A DNA stretch of 64,000 bases from Tiliqua scincoides (GCF_035046505.1 NC_089824.1:218186596-218250595), one strand, 5' to 3'; positions 34,630 through 45,518 are shown, counted from the stretch's first letter. Notes: generated by a model not told the origin, from the sequence alone. Translations and numbers: made by a program.

Positions 34630-36987
34630 AGGCGTGTGAGAAACACCTTTCTTGATCAGGAAACCGGATTTCTTAACGTGCTAAATGACTGTGGCTTAGA
34701 TCAGCTAGTCACGGAGCCCACCAGAGGACAGGTGACTCTGGATTTAATTTTGTGCGGTACGCAGGACCTGGTTAGAGATGTAAACGTTACTGAGCCATTG
34801 GGGAACAGTGATCATGCTGCGATCCGTTTTGACGTGCACGTTGGGGGAAGAATACCAGGCAAATCTCGAACAAAAACCCTTGACTTCCGATGGGCGGACT
34901 TCCCTCAAATGAGGAGGCTGGTTAGAAGGAGGTTGAAAGGGAGGGTAAAAAGAGTCCAGTCTCTCCAGAGTGCATGGAGGCTGCTTAAAACAACAGTAAT
35001 AGAGGCCCAGCAGAGGTGTATACCACAAAGAAAGAAGGGTTCCACTAAATCCAGGAGGGTGCCCGCATGGCTAACCAGCCAAGTTAGAGAGGCTGTGAAG
35101 GGCAAGGAAGCTTCCTTCCGTAAATGGAAGTCTTGCCCTAATGAAGAGAATAAAAAGGAACATAAACTGTGGCAAAAGAAATGTAAGAAGGTGATAGGGG
35201 AGGCCAAGCGAGACTATGAGGAACGCATGGCCAGCAACATTAAGGGGAATAATAAAAGCTTCTTCAAATATGTTAGAAGCAGGAAACCCGCCAGAGAAGC
35301 GGTTGGCCCTCTGGATGGTGAGGGAGGGAAAGGGGAGATAAAAGGAGACTTAGAGATGGCAGAGAAATTAAATCAGTTCTTTGCATCTGTCTTCACGGCA
35401 GAAGACCTCGGGCAGATACCGCTGCCCGAACGGCCCCTCCTGACCGAGGAGTTAAGTCAGATAGAAGTTAAAAGAGAAGATGTTTCAGACCTCATTGATA
35501 AATTAAAGATCAATAAGTCACCGGGCCCTGATGGCATACACCCAAGGGTTATTAAGGAATTGAAGAATGAAGTTGCAGATCTCTTGACTAAGGTATGCAA
35601 CTTGTCCCTCAAAACGGCCACAGTGCCAGAAGATTGGAGGATAGCAAATGTCACGCCTATTTTTAAAAAGGGAAAGAGGGGGGACCCGGGAAACTATAGG
35701 CCGGTCAGCCTAACATCCATACCAGGTAAGATGGTGGAATGCCTCATCAAAGATAGGATCTCAAAACACATAGACGAACAGGCCTTGCTGAGGGAGAGTC
35801 AGCATGGCTTCTGTAAGGGTAAGTCTTGCCTCACGAATCTTATAGAATTCTTTGAAAAGGTCAACAGGCATGTGGATGCGGGAGAACCCGTGGACATTAT
35901 ATATCTGGACTTTCAGAAGGCGTTTGACACGGTCCCTCACCAAAGGCTACTGAAAAAACTCCACAGTCAGGGAATTAGAGGACAGGTCCTCTCGTGGATT
36001 GAGAACTGGTTGGAGGCCAGGAAGCAGAGAGTGGATGTCAATGGGCAATTTTCACAATGGAGAGAGGTGAAAAGCGGTGTGCCCCAAGGATCTGTCCTGG
36101 GACCTGTGCTTTTCAACCTCTTCATAAATGACCTGGAGACAGGGTTGAGCAGTGAAGTGGCTAAGTTTGCAGACGACACCAAACTTTTCCGAGTGGTAAA
36201 GACCAGAAGTGATTGTGAGGAGCTCCAGAAGGATCTCTCCAGACTGGCAGAATGGGCAGCAAAATGGCAGATGCGCTTCAATGTCAGTAAGTGTAAAGTC
36301 ATGCACATTGGGGCAAAAAATCAAAACTTTAGATATAGGCTGATGGGTTCTGAGCTGTCTGTGACAGAACAGGAGAGAGATCTTGGGGTGGTGGTGGACA
36401 GGTCGATGAAAGTGTCGACCCAATGTGCGGTGGCAGTGAAGAAGGCCAATTCTATGCTTGGGGTCATTAGGAAGGGTATTGAGAACAAAACGGTTAGTAT
36501 TATAATGCCGTTGTACAAATCGATGGTAAGGCCACACCTGGAGTATTGTGTCCAGTTCTGGTCGCCGCATCTCAAAAAAGACATAGTGGAAATGGAAAAG
36601 GTGCAAAAGAGAGCGACTAAGATGATTACGGGGCTGGGGCACCTTCCTTATGAGGAAAGGCTACGGCGTTTGGGCCTCTTCAGCCTAGAAAAGAGACGCT
36701 TGAGGGGGGACATGATTGAGACATACAAAATTATGCAGGGGATGGACAGAGTGGATAGGGAGATGCTCTTTACACTCTCACATAATACCAGAACCAGGGG
36801 ACATCCACTAAAATTGAGTGTTGGGCGGGTTAGGACAGACAAAAGAAAATATTTCTTTACTCAGCGCGTGGTCAGTCTGTGGAACTCCTTGCCACAGGAT
36901 GTGGTGCTGGCGTCTAGCCTAGACGCCTTTAAAAGGGGATTGGACGAGTTTCTGGAGGAAAAATCCATTATGGGATACAAGCCATGA
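34630..36987 (+). CDS. CR1 ORF2p (endonuclease C-terminus, reverse transcriptase), uninterrupted
   Basis: About 785 uninterrupted codons. First, the end of the AP-endonuclease: Q-L-V-T-E-P-T-R-G and L-G-N-S-D-H-A-A-I, where the SDH motif holds the catalytic His. Then the RT: N-K-S-P-G-P-D-G-I-H-P, the N-V-T-P-I-F-K-K-G-K-R block, F-Q-K-A-F-D-T-V-P-H, G-V-P-Q-G-S-V-L-G-P, and the catalytic F-A-D-D at 36166-36177. Next comes the C-terminal domain with [10 protein letters not shown] and W-N-S-L-P-Q-D-V-V. The protein would perform target-primed reverse transcription. The N-terminal endonuclease half and ORF1 are missing, so this copy cannot move itself. The frame happens to stay open into 39 upstream codons of hAT origin (from 34510), giving an 825-codon chimera. 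The intact frame marks a young insertion. Confidence 0.9.
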   Translation, partial: RRVRNTFLDQETGFLNVLNDCGLDQLVTEPTRGQVTLDLILCGTQDLVRDVNVTEPLGNSDHAAIRFDVHVGGRIPGKSRTKTLDFRWADFPQMRRLVRRRLKGRVKRVQSLQSAWRLLKTTVIEAQQRCIPQRKKGSTKSRRVPAWLTSQVREAVKGKEASFRKWKSCPNEENKKEHKLWQKKCKKVIGEAKRDYEERMASNIKGNNKSFFKYVRSRKPAREAVGPLDGEGGKGEIKGDLEMAEKLNQFFASVFTAEDLGQIPLPERPLLTEELSQIEVKREDVSDLIDKLKINKSPGPDGIHPRVIKELKNEVADLLTKVCNLSLKTATVPEDWRIANVTPIFKKGKRGDPGNYRPVSLTSIPGKMVECLIKDRISKHIDEQALLRESQHGFCKGKSCLTNLIEFFEKVNRHVDAGEPVDIIYLDFQKAFDTVPHQRLLKKLHSQGIRGQVLSWIENWLEARKQRVDVNGQFSQWREVKSGVPQGSVLGPVLFNLFINDLETGLSSEVAKFADDTKLFRVVKTRSDCEELQKDLSRLAEWAAKWQMRFNVSKCKVMHIGAKNQNFRYRLMGSELSVTEQERDLGVVVDRSMKVSTQCAVAVKKANSMLGVIRKGIENKTVSIIMPLYKSMVRPHLEYCVQFWSPHLKKDIVEMEKVQKRATKMITGLGHLPYEERLRRLGLFSLEKRRLRGDMIETYKIMQGMDRVDREMLFTLSHNTRTRGHPLKLSVGRVRTDKRKYFFTQRVVSLWNSLPQDVVLASSLDAFKRGLDEFLEEKSIMGYKP

Positions 36988-37180
36988 TGTGTATGCGCAA
37001 CCTCCTGATTTTAGGAATGGGTTAAGTCAGAATGCCAGATGTAGGGGAGAGCACCAGGATGAGGTCTCTTGTTATCTGGTGTGCTCCCTGGGGCATTTGG
37101 TGGGCCGCTGTGAGATACAGGAAGCTGGACTAGATGGGCCTATGGCCTGATCCAGTGGGGCTGTTCTTATGTTCTTATGT
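34630..37180 (+). mobile_element. CR1 LINE, 5'-truncated, inserted in the hAT
   Basis: About 2.55 kb: end of the endonuclease domain, full reverse-transcriptase domain, C-terminal domain, 3' UTR and a terminal TTCTTATG repeat (two units). hAT coding sequence resumes directly after it at 37181 (F-W-V-Q-L-Q-N-S-L). The 5' junction is placed to within about 15 bp by the change from hAT to CR1 protein homology. No TSD was found, which is common for CR1. Confidence 0.9.
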
Positions 37181-37770
37181 AGGATGTCTTCTGGGTTCAG
37201 CTGCAAAATTCCCTGAAGATTCTAAAGCCAATTGCTGCAGCAATCACTGCATCTGAATCAGATAGTGCACTTTTGTCAGAAATTCCTTATTTAATGACCA
37301 AGATAAAAGCAACTGTTTTTGACAATCTCAGTATATCTCCACTTACAACTATAGAAGAAAGTAAAGTGAAAGATTTTATTTCAAAAAGGGAAGAATTTTG
37401 TTGCCATCCCAATTCATGCTGCTGCAAATCTGCTGAATCCAAGACTCAAAGGTGGAAATAGAAGTGATGACAGCACTGTGACTGCATTTGACTGGATTAC
37501 AAAACAAGCATCACTTTTAGGACTTGAGGTTGGGAAGATACTTTCAAATGTTGCAGAATATAGAATATCTTCAGAGATTTGGTCCAGGAATGCAATCTGG
37601 GGTTCTGCCAAACATATTCCTCCTGCAAGATGGTGGCAAGGTCTTTGCACAACACAGCCTCGGACTCCTCTTACTTCTCGCCTTCTTTGGATTCCTCCGT
37701 CTTCTGAAGCATGTGAAATAATCTGGTCTATGTTGGAAACACTCACACTAAATCAAGAAATAAACTGACA
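37181..37770 (+). pseudogene. hAT transposase fragment: C-terminal part
   Basis: Continues the hAT protein after the CR1: L-K-P-I-A-A-A-I-T-A-S-E-S-D-S, then H-A-A-A-N-L-L-N-P-R-L-K-G-G and F-D-W-I-T-K-Q-A-S. The last resembles the C-terminal dimerisation region of hAT transposases. Frames change within the stretch. Non-coding hAT sequence follows to 38190. Confidence 0.75.
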
Positions 37771-38199
37771 TGTGAAAGGGTAGAGAAGCTTGCTTCAATC
37801 CGGGCAAACCTTCAGTTTTCAGAAGTCCATAATAATGCGATAATGACAGACACAACAGAGGAGCTGCAGAAGCAGAGACTGAAACTGATACTGATCATTA
37901 CAGCTCAGAAAATGATTCTGATTAAATTTCACGCCCATTCATTGACACTTAGTCCCACTCCCTTCTATACATTTCCCCACTCTTCAATTCTTTTTATGTG
38001 AATGGGTTTTTTATTTTTATTTAATACTGTGGAGAGGAAATATGAATAATTGTTACTTCTGGATTTTTAAAAATTGTTTTGTGGAGGTTTTCATGTCTGT
38101 TCCACTTAAACTAGTAAACAGTTCAGGAGATTGTTGCTCCATTTGTTACAATTACAAATAAATATTAATAAAGTAAACTCTGTTTTTAATAATTGTCTG

Positions 38200-38877
38200 C
38201 ACATGCCTGATCTTGTCTGGTCTCGGAAGCTAAGCAGGGTCAGGCCTGGTTAGTACTTGGATGGGAGACCGCCTGGGAATACAGGGTGCTGTAGGCTTGT
38301 ACCATAGTCCTGTGGTTTTCAAACTCTCCAGGAGTTTGAAACCTGCAGTAAGTCTTTGCGGGGGCGGGGGGAAGGCAGCAACGCGATCCCCAGGATCACA
38401 TTGCTCAGGGGCTGCAGGGACTGGGAAGTGGAAGCGCGATCGCCCCACTCTCCCTTTCCCTGACCTGGGGCACCCTGCAGGCACTCGTGCAGGGCTCCCC
38501 GCACACAGGGACAGCTGCTGCAGGGACTGGAGGGTGCACCCCAGTCCTGCAGCCCCATCAGAAGGGAAAGCGGAACAATCGTGCTCCACTTCTGGTTTTG
38601 TGGAGCAGGGCACGATCAATCCGCTTTCATTTTTCCTGACATGGGGAGCCCTGCCGAAGGTTGCGCAGGGCTCCCTGCACTCCCAGGAGGCTGCGGCAAG
38701 TGCTTCCAAGCCCCTGCAGCCCCCCTGAGCGGTGCGATCTGCTGCCTTCCCCCTGTGTCCTGGCTGCCCCCGCCCCTTAGGGGGGCAGAGGCCAGGACCC
38801 ACAGGCTGCGGCGTTGCAACACCCCAGTTTGAATACCACTGCCATAGTCTTTTGAGACTGAAGGTTGCCAACCAACC
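38200..38877 (+). mobile_element. 5S-rRNA-derived SINE, split by a hAT MITE
   Basis: Starts near CACATGCCTGATCTTGTCTG, close to base 20-25 of 5S rRNA. It runs through GAAGCTAAGCAGGGTCAGGC and GGTGCTGTAGGC, then the tail GAGACTGAAGGTTGCCAACC. The flanks AATTGTCTG and AATTGTGTG give a TSD of about 9-11 bp at 38191 and 38878. The MITE at 38310-38841 splits it. The internal promoter region is kept. Confidence 0.88.
38310..38841. mobile_element. hAT MITE nested in the 5S SINE, perfect TSD
   Basis: 532 bp from CTGTGGTTTTCAAACTC to GTTTGAATACCACTG. Both flanks read CCATAGTC (38302-38309 and 38842-38849). Removing one flank and the element restores the SINE tail exactly. Same family as 15559 and 30309. 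Confidence 0.95.
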
Positions 38878-39496
38878 AATTGTGTGGATACACTATATTT
38901 TTAATATGCTAGTTGTGATAATTTTATGCCAAGTCAAATTGTCCATAGTCATATTTTATGTCGTATTTTATGCACCTAAAGTAACAGAATGACTTTCGAG
39001 CTGGAATTACAGATTTCGGATTTTTCTGAAAATTTCCGTTTTTTTTCTGAAAAAAACCGGAAAACAACCAGGTTTTTTTCTGAACTTCAAAATTTCCGGA
39101 TATTTTACATCTCTAGTCTGTGCTAGTAATGAGGCGGCATTGACAGGATGCAAGATGGAGGGCTCTGATTTCGAAGCCATCTGCTGCCTGGTCTGCATCC
39201 ATTTCCCAGTGAAGAGGAGGGACATGAGAGGGCAGGCCACGCTTCACACATCCCAGTTTGACACTCAGCACTCCCCTGACTCACGGGTCCTGGGGTCATG
39301 GACGTCACACTTCCCCAACTAGCTGAAGTTCCTTCCCTTGTTCTTACTACACCTCTTTTCTTATTTCAACAGCATCGGTTTGGGACCAAATTGGAAGAGA
39401 AGGAGCAGATTCAGTCCTCACAGCAAAAAGCCCACACAGGGGGGAAGTTAGACCCAAGTGCAGTCTGGTGACTTCGTTTGGGGGTGTGAGGGTAAA

Positions 39497-39645
39497 CAGA
39501 ATGCCAGATGTGGGGGGGGGGGTGGCAACAGGATGCAAGTCTCTTGTTGTGCACTCCCAGAGGCATCTGGTGGGCCACTGTGAAATCCAGGAAGCTGAAC
39601 TAGATGGGCCCCCTTTGGCCTGATCCAGCAGGGCTGATGTTCTTT
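39497..39645 (+). mobile_element. CR1 LINE 3' tail fragment (older subfamily)
   Basis: AATGCCAGATG..., CATCTGGTGGGCCACTGTGA and CTGATCCAGCAGGGCTGATG match the CR1 3' end with more differences than the other copies. Confidence 0.8.
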
Positions 39646-39794
39646 ATGGGTAGAACACGCCAAAAGTTCATATAATTTTGGGTGAGGGTCAGATGGAGGA
39701 GGCTCACACACCTGTAGAATAGGCTGGAAGAATGGCAACTCCACAGTGTCTGGAAGGGCACTCCAGAGCCCAGAGGCCCCCATGGTGAAGACTT

Positions 39795-41370
39795 GGAGCC
39801 TCACAGCTGATATTACCCCTGACCCCCCAAATAAGATGCCAGGCTGAGGTTTCTTGGATTGAACTAGGGCCACTTTATTAACAACAACAACACAAACAGC
39901 AGCAGGGCTAGATGGGGCCAGGGGGCTAGCCCCCCAGCGTGTGGGGGCCTAAAATTGGGGGAAACGGACCTAGCCGTCTACCTCCCCTGGGGCTCAAGGG
40001 CGAACCAACTGACTCGGGCTGCCACCAGTCGATCAACTGGGTATAGGCTGTCTACGTCACCCCCCAAAGGGAGCAGGGGAGCTGGCCAGCTGGCTCGCTG
40101 GGCAAACCATGCAAGCGTAGCCAGACCAGTCAGGGGGGTTTGCCAGCCTACCTCTTCGAGCCGGCTAGGCATCTTGTGGGCGGTTCTGGCTCGCCCCCCT
40201 TGACCTTGCTGCCCTGGATGGACACCGAGTTGCCCTACCTACCCCGCTCCGCACGCATCACACCACAGGGAGGGACAGCCTACTGCATGTCCCTCCTCTC
40301 CCCATCTAAAAATGCCTTGACCCTTTTCCCAGAGGATAAAATAGACTTTAAGTTAGACCCACGCCCTGGCCTGGTAAATGTACGCCCAGGTGCCTTGGAC
40401 CCTGAAGAAGCTCCACCATCCCCCTTGCCAGCTCTACGGAGGGCGTTCTCCTTTTGGCGTGCCTCAAAACGTGCCACCAAAGCTCTCAGCTCATTCACTT
40501 CCTCCAATTCGTCAGAAGATGAGACAGGCTCCAACAGTTTGGGTGGGGGGCGCTTAGGTGCCTTCCCGCCTTTTTTCTGGGCTTTCTTAAGCATGGCAGC
40601 AACTTGAACAAGTAGTGCCACTATACCAGCCTTAAATAAATGGGGGGGGGGAGAGAGTTCTACACTTGAATGTTATGAAAAGCAGAGGGGAAAAAACACT
40701 ATGTTATCGAACTCTAGGTCTCCCCTCCAAAACTCAACCACAGCTGACTCTGCTTAGCTTTTGCCTTTACAAACCCAAGCACTCTCAGCCACCAGCCCCA
40801 CTCCTCATATGAAGAACAGGAGCTGCCAACCTTCATAGAGGAAGAAAAAGGGGGGAGAAAAAGGGGGGGCAACCAACCCTAAACAGTCCTCACCCACAAA
40901 GACTACCCCCGAGGTGGCAGAGAGGGGTGTAACCTAGCTGCTCCAGTAACCCCCTACCACAGCGCCTGAGCACCCAGCACACCTCTCGCCCCTTGCATGG
41001 GTCCTGCAGCCTAGGGTGCCCACGCCAAACTGCGCGGACCAATGGGAGCCTGCCTCCTCAGCCTGCCCGCAAGAGGTGGGGCGGGGCAATGGCCCATAGG
41101 GCGCACAGCGCTAATGGTCTTTCTTGCCTCCTGTCCTGAAGGCTCAAGGTGGGTCCCGACCCACTGAACACAACAGCCAAAGGGACTCAGAAGAAGAGAG
41201 CTGGACACGCTCATGAAGGCCTTCGGTGCATCTCAAACTTAGCCTGTAAGCAACTTGGCAGTCAGCAGCACTGTTGCAGAACCCGTCAAAATGCTCCCGG
41301 AGGTGACTGGCAGCATTTGCGCTTGCTGTATCTCCTGGGTCATCTTTGAGGGCATCTCCCCATATTGCTG
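39795..41370 (-). other. Unclassified retroelement-like fragment
   Basis: GC-rich, unlike its surroundings. A minus-strand frame of about 113 codons (40280-40621) is rich in Lys/Arg and reads K-K-A-Q-K-K-G-G-K-A-P-K-R and later V-N-E-L-R-A-L-V-A-R-F. It may be the N-terminal part of an element-encoded nucleic-acid-binding protein. A short ACTTTATTAA stretch near its left edge also occurs at about 9435. Family and boundaries uncertain; treated as a fossil. Confidence 0.35.
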
Positions 41371-41788
41371 ATGAGTCGAACCCCAGTTCCAAAAGTTAAA
41401 ATCATACTAGCCTCTACCTGGCAGGGCAGCTATAAGGGCTGAGCATGAGTTGCCAGAGAGAGTTATAGAATGGGCACTGCTGCCCTCTGCTGGCAAGCAA
41501 CACGTCTTCCTAACTGCACATTTACAGTACTGCTCTTCTCCCACATAGAAGTTGGATGCTGCTGTGCATGTACTTGGATTTTTGGGGAAGAGGTAAGGAG
41601 CCCTTAATGAAATCCACAACCCATCCACCCTCCTCCCGTTGCAGACCAATCACACCTCTGTGCTCTTCAAAGACATCAGCTTTTGTCTTTCATGTTGTAT
41701 TCCACAATTGTTCTGATGACGCTGGTGCAAGATCTGCACACAATTGGGCTGTCAAGACATACTGACACGTAACAACTTTCTGGCTGAT

Positions 41789-41976
41789 CAGTGGCATAGC
41801 TAGAGGGGTGCAAAGCACTGAGTTTTGCAGGGAGCCTCACCACGGCATGCAAAGTGCCTCCGTTTTGCTCCCCCTGTCCGGAATGGCTCCAAAGGGGAGA
41901 GGAAGGGGCCACTTGCATGCTGTGGTGAGGCTCCCTGCAAAACGTAGTGCCTTGCCCCCCTCTAGCTATGCCACGG
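41789..41976. mobile_element. Foldback hAT-like MITE, family 1 (copy 4)
   Basis: Starts CAGTGGCATAGCTAGAGG and ends CTAGCTATGCCACGG. The TSDs TGGCTGAT (41781-41788) and TGGTTGAT (41977-41984) match at 7 of 8. The two arms pair almost along their whole length (GGAGCCTCACCACGGCATGC against GCATGCTGTGGTGAGGCTCC). Confidence 0.92.
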
Positions 41977-41984
41977 TGGTTGAT

Positions 41985-42283
41985 TATCATGGAGGTAAAT
42001 GAAAACACACCCATCTTGCTATGATTTTTTTCTTGTCCCCTGTTGACAGGTATACCTTTAGGCAGCTTTTCTGAGCGGTGCCTGCTTCTTCTTGGCATGT
42101 CTAGTGTCAAGACTACAAAATTAAAATTGCCTGCTGTGACTGTTTCCTTCTCATGGTTATTATTTGAGAAATTTGGGGTAAAAAGGGTTTTTTGATTAAC
42201 ATTTGATGCATAAATATCACTTAGCAATATTGATGTATCTTCATTATATATTTGTAAATATAGAACATCCCCCACTAACCTTA
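41985..42283. other. Unassigned AT-rich spacer
   Basis: No feature recognised. Ends in an (ATT)n run at about 42275-42297. Confidence 0.3.
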
Positions 42284-42545
42284 TTATTATTATTATTAAC
42301 AGTATTTATATACCGCTTTTCAACTAAAAGTTCACAAAGCGGTTTACAGAGAAAATCAAATAACTAAATGGCTCCCTGTCCCAAAAGGGCTCACAATCTA
42401 AAAAGATGCAAATGAATACCAGCAGACAGCCACTAGAACAGACAGTGCTGGGGTGAGGTGGGCCAGTTACTCTCCCCCTGCTAAAAAAAGGAGCACCCAC
42501 TTGAAAAAGTGCCTCTTACCCAATTAGCAGGGGTTACCCTTAATC
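42284..42545 (-). mobile_element. LINE-type 3' end, antisense, with (ATT)n
   Basis: The complement reads TTGTGAGCCCTTTTGGGACA and AAACCGCTTTGTGAACTTTT, then GGTATATAAATACTG and (AAT)n. This resembles the 3' UTR plus microsatellite tail of L2-type LINEs or their partner SINEs in squamates. No coding part retained. Confidence 0.55.
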
Positions 42546-42838
42546 CAATTTGAGAAGGTAAAATGCATGTTTTGAGCCACAATTATTGCAAGGCCTTATT
42601 TTTATTATGCTGAAGCTGCATGTATTTCTCCTAACCTCAGAAACAAAAAACTAATATTTTTCATTTCCTGATTCAATTTGCATCTCTTATAAGGGTCTGC
42701 TTTTTTCCCTTTTAATAATCTATCAATTTTCCTTCATTTTACAGGGGAATTTAAAGTTTTTACATTCCCTGACAGAATCTTCAAAGTCTGCATTTTAGCA
42801 TTTATTAGTAAAGAAACAATGGATATAAAAGGCTAGTG

Positions 42839-42926
42839 CTGCAATCCTATAAGCATCTGAGCGCAGGTCACATGGAATTCCATGGGTTTTACTTGTGAGT
42901 AGACATGCATGGGGTTGCACTGTAAG
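42839..42926. mobile_element. Small palindromic repeat with TGCAATCCTAT ends
   Basis: GCAATCCTATAAGCATCTGA at the left and AGACATGCATGGGGTTGCAC at the right are partly complementary, with ACTTGTGAGTAGAC between. A similar start occurs at 6811 (GCTGCAATCCTACCC). Probable old MITE. Confidence 0.45.
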
Positions 42927-43459
42927 ACTCCTGTTCTGTCAGTAAAGTTATTGTGGATATTTTCCAACAATTGCTTAACTTTGTCAATTCAGTGTCCCAA
43001 AACCCACTCTTTTCCTGTTAGAACATTTGAACTATATGGGAAACCCCAATAAGATTCAATTTTTTTTTATTTTTAGCAAACAAATTAAACAGGAGGTCAG
43101 ATTCCAGGCTCCCCCTAAAGAGTCAACTTGGGGTTGACCCCTCAGTGCACCTGGATGCTCAGGTGGCTGCCAGCATTTCCTGGATGTATGACCCACCCTT
43201 CGTGACCTGTGCAGCAATGCACTCAAATTAGAGCTCAGTACAACTTCCATCATGGCACTCGGGGGCTCAACAATGATGATGTCATCGTTGCGCACTCTGG
43301 GGCTGCCCCACACAGCTCTCACGGGCTCCACACGCCCCTTGGAAAAATTACAGGGAACATCGGTGGCAACTGCAGCAAGGCAGGAGGGCCGTTGCATCAA
43401 TTGCACCCATTCCAGCTCCAGGTGTGCTTTTCCAGGCTCAGTTAAAAGTGGTGGTCATC

Positions 43460-43880
43460 CCTAAACTATCATTCAAAGTCCCTCAATGGTTTAAGCCCAG
43501 ATTACCTCCCCCCATATGAACTTGTAACCAGTAGTAGACTTCCCCAGCCCTGCGCCCCGGGGCAAACGTCTGTGATTGTGTCTCCCCTGGCTGCCACCAC
43601 CCCCCATATGCAAATCCACTCCCCTCTTACCTGGAGTGCACGGAGCCTTGCACGAACTCCAGGATGCGCTGGGGAAGCACAGTTTCCGACTGCATCAGAA
43701 GCCTCAGAGAAGCTTCCCCAGGGGTCATAAAAGTGCACGAGGCTCCGTGCCTGGGGCATTTCCCCCATCAAGTGAATGGCAGGTCCGCCACTGCTTGTAA
43801 CTGGGTAGCTTGGCTCCTGAAATGGCAAATGAAATCTGACTTCTTTTGGACACATGCCTTTCCCCATGGAATGTAACTGT
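43460..43880 (+). mobile_element. Old L2-like LINE fragment, split by a hAT MITE
   Basis: Translation near 43466-43525 gives S-K-S-L-N-G-L-S-P-D-Y-L-P-P-Y-E-L, the conserved start of the L2 ORF2 C-terminal region (compare F-K-A-L-Y at 61.7 kb). The MITE at 43529-43793 interrupts it. Confidence 0.6.
43529..43793. mobile_element. hAT MITE with perfect TSD
   Basis: 265 bp from CAGTAGTAGACTTCC to CAGGTCCGCCACTG, with TSDs CTTGTAAC at 43521-43528 and 43794-43801. The ends are only weakly inverted. Confidence 0.85.
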
Positions 43881-44375
43881 CCACTGTCACTCCCATCTAG
43901 CAAGGGAAGTCCACGTGTGGAAGTTGTCTTCTGAATGCTTTGTGGTGGTGCACATGTTTGTTCCACTGAAGTGGTTGGAGATACATTTCTGCACCTGACG
44001 CTTGCACACATGTGGTGCACAACTAGCCATGTGTCTCAGAGACCATTTTCTCCCTTACACATCACTTATACTGTATAAAGCTCCACCCACCAGGCTTTGT
44101 GTTGAGAATTTCAGTGCACCAATTTTGAACAGCGGTGATTCCCAATGGGTTCTTCCCATTTGCAGAAATCCCTTAACTGGAGAGGTCTGTCAAAATCGGA
44201 ACCCGTTTGCCTTCCAGCAGAAATATAAGGGCCAAACTCAGTATGATGTGGGAGAGCTATGAATGGTCTTCTAGTGTTTTTAACTGCTACAGTGTGTGTG
44301 TGTGAGAATGAAAACATTAGAACCCAGAGAGGTGGTTAACCATTTCTCTGAAAGCCATTCTGCAAATGCTGTTCC

Positions 44376-44604
44376 TAGCGGTGTTGCTAGAGGGGGGACA
44401 AAACACTAGTATTGACGGCACCCAATCCAAGTGGCCCCTCGCCTTCTGAGCCATTTGGGGCACTAAGGGCAAAGCAGAGAAGATACCTCTGTGTTGCTTT
44501 TGCCACCTGGTATGGCTCCAGCAGAAAAGGGGAGGGGCCGCTTACATGGCGAGTTGTGTCATCATCAATATTTAGTGTTTTGACCCCCCTCTAGTTACAC
44601 CACT
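44376..44604. mobile_element. Foldback hAT-like MITE, family 1 relative (copy 5)
   Basis: Starts TAGCGGTGTTGCTAGAGG and ends CTAGTTACACCACTG, with perfect TSDs GCTGTTCC at 44368-44375 and 44605-44612. A diverged member of the family. Confidence 0.88.
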
Positions 44605-44854
44605 GGCTGTTCCCATAACTGGGGTAAAAAGATGTGGGAGTCACTGATTCTTTTTCCCACTTCTGGAGATAAGACATATGAAGCCCTTGTATTTTTTCTT
44701 CATCGGGGAAAAACTAGGGCATTCTCCTGCTGGGGCATTTTGAATAGAAAAAACTATTTTCATGATTCAGTAAAAAATTGAAAGGACCAACAAATCATCA
44801 TTTGTGGGTCTTCCTCATCACGTCTAGTTTGGCTCTAAGAACCTGACATTTATG

Positions 44855-45340
44855 AACATAAGAAGAGCCCTGCTGGATCAGGCCAAAGGCCCATCTAGTC
44901 CAGCTTCCAGGATCTCACAGTGGCCCACCAGATGCCTCAGGGAGCACACAAGACATCAAGACACCTGTATCCTGTTGCCACTCCCTGGCATTTGGCATTC
45001 AGAGATAGTCTACCTCTGAAACCAGGAGGCTGTGTATACCCATCATGGCTTTTGATGGGCGTTTCCCCCATAAATCTAGCCAATTCCCTTTTCAAGGCAT
45101 CCAGGCCAGGTTCCGTCACCACATCCAGTGGCAAGGAGTTCCACAGGTTAAATATTATGAGTGTAAAAAATTGAAAAAAATATTGAAAAAAATTTTTTTT
45201 ATCTGTTCTCCTGCCATTCAATTTTAGTGGAAGTCCCCTGGTTCTGGTGTGAGAGGAGGACACACCTTTATCTATCCCATGCATAATTTCATACGTCTCA
45301 ATCATGGCCTTTTTTTTTAGGCACCTTTTTGGGCTAGGGT
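44855..45340 (-). mobile_element. CR1 LINE 3' part, antisense, older copy
   Basis: ACATAAGAAGAGCCCTGCTG at the left edge, then the complement of the C-terminal coding region (minus-strand W-N-S-L-P-L-D-V-V-T-E) up to about 45310. Frame broken; more diverged than the other CR1 copies. Confidence 0.85.
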
Positions 45341-45518
45341 TAAAGAAGTGCCAGGTAACTTGTAATTACCCAAAGTATTTCTTTTTTTTTCCTGCCTTAA
45401 ACTGACACTCTTTTAGGACAAAAATAGGACAAAATTGAAATGAACAGTCAGGGTTTTTTTTTCTCCTTCTTTCTTTTGAAATTTACAACAGAAGTTACAC
45501 ATTCAACAAAGAAAAATG

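Larger units (their letters stand above)
32787..39115 (+). mobile_element. hAT transposon (BED-finger transposase), degraded, with nested CR1, SINE and MITE
   Basis: The terminal inverted repeats are TAGAGATGT at 32787 and ACATCTCTA ending at 39115, followed by A/T-rich subterminal sequence with GGAAATTT-like words. Without its insertions it is roughly 3.1 kb. It sits in the last intron of the copy B pseudogene; copy A lacks it. No clear 8-bp TSD: the flanks GGCAGGAA and GTCTGTGC do not match, and about 110 bp of copy A sequence is missing here, so a flank was probably deleted. Nested inside are a CR1 (about 34630-37180) and a 5S SINE (38200-38877). Confidence 0.85.
29854..39450 (+). pseudogene. 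KRAB-ZNF copy B, duplicated pseudogene lacking its finger array
   Basis: Paralog of copy A in the same orientation. The ATG exon 29854-29877 is intact (M-A-A-A-Q-S-G-Q, donor GTAAGG). The KRAB exon starts at 31738 after TTTCAG and reads S-P-I-S-F-A-D-I-A-L-Y-F through Q-R-R-M-Y-E-A-V-M-M. It then hits TGA at 31837, where the match to copy A also ends. The last exon starts at 39373 (acceptor TTTCAACAG), is two bases shorter than copy A near 39396, and loses all homology at about 39446, just where finger 1 begins. A 6.3-kb hAT lies in the last intron. It cannot encode a DNA-binding protein. Some transcription of the 5' exons remains possible. Confidence 0.9.

Noticed and set aside
35457-36842. 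Several minus-strand frames across the CR1 copies
   Set aside because: They recur identically in each CR1 copy as shadows of ORF2 on the other strand.
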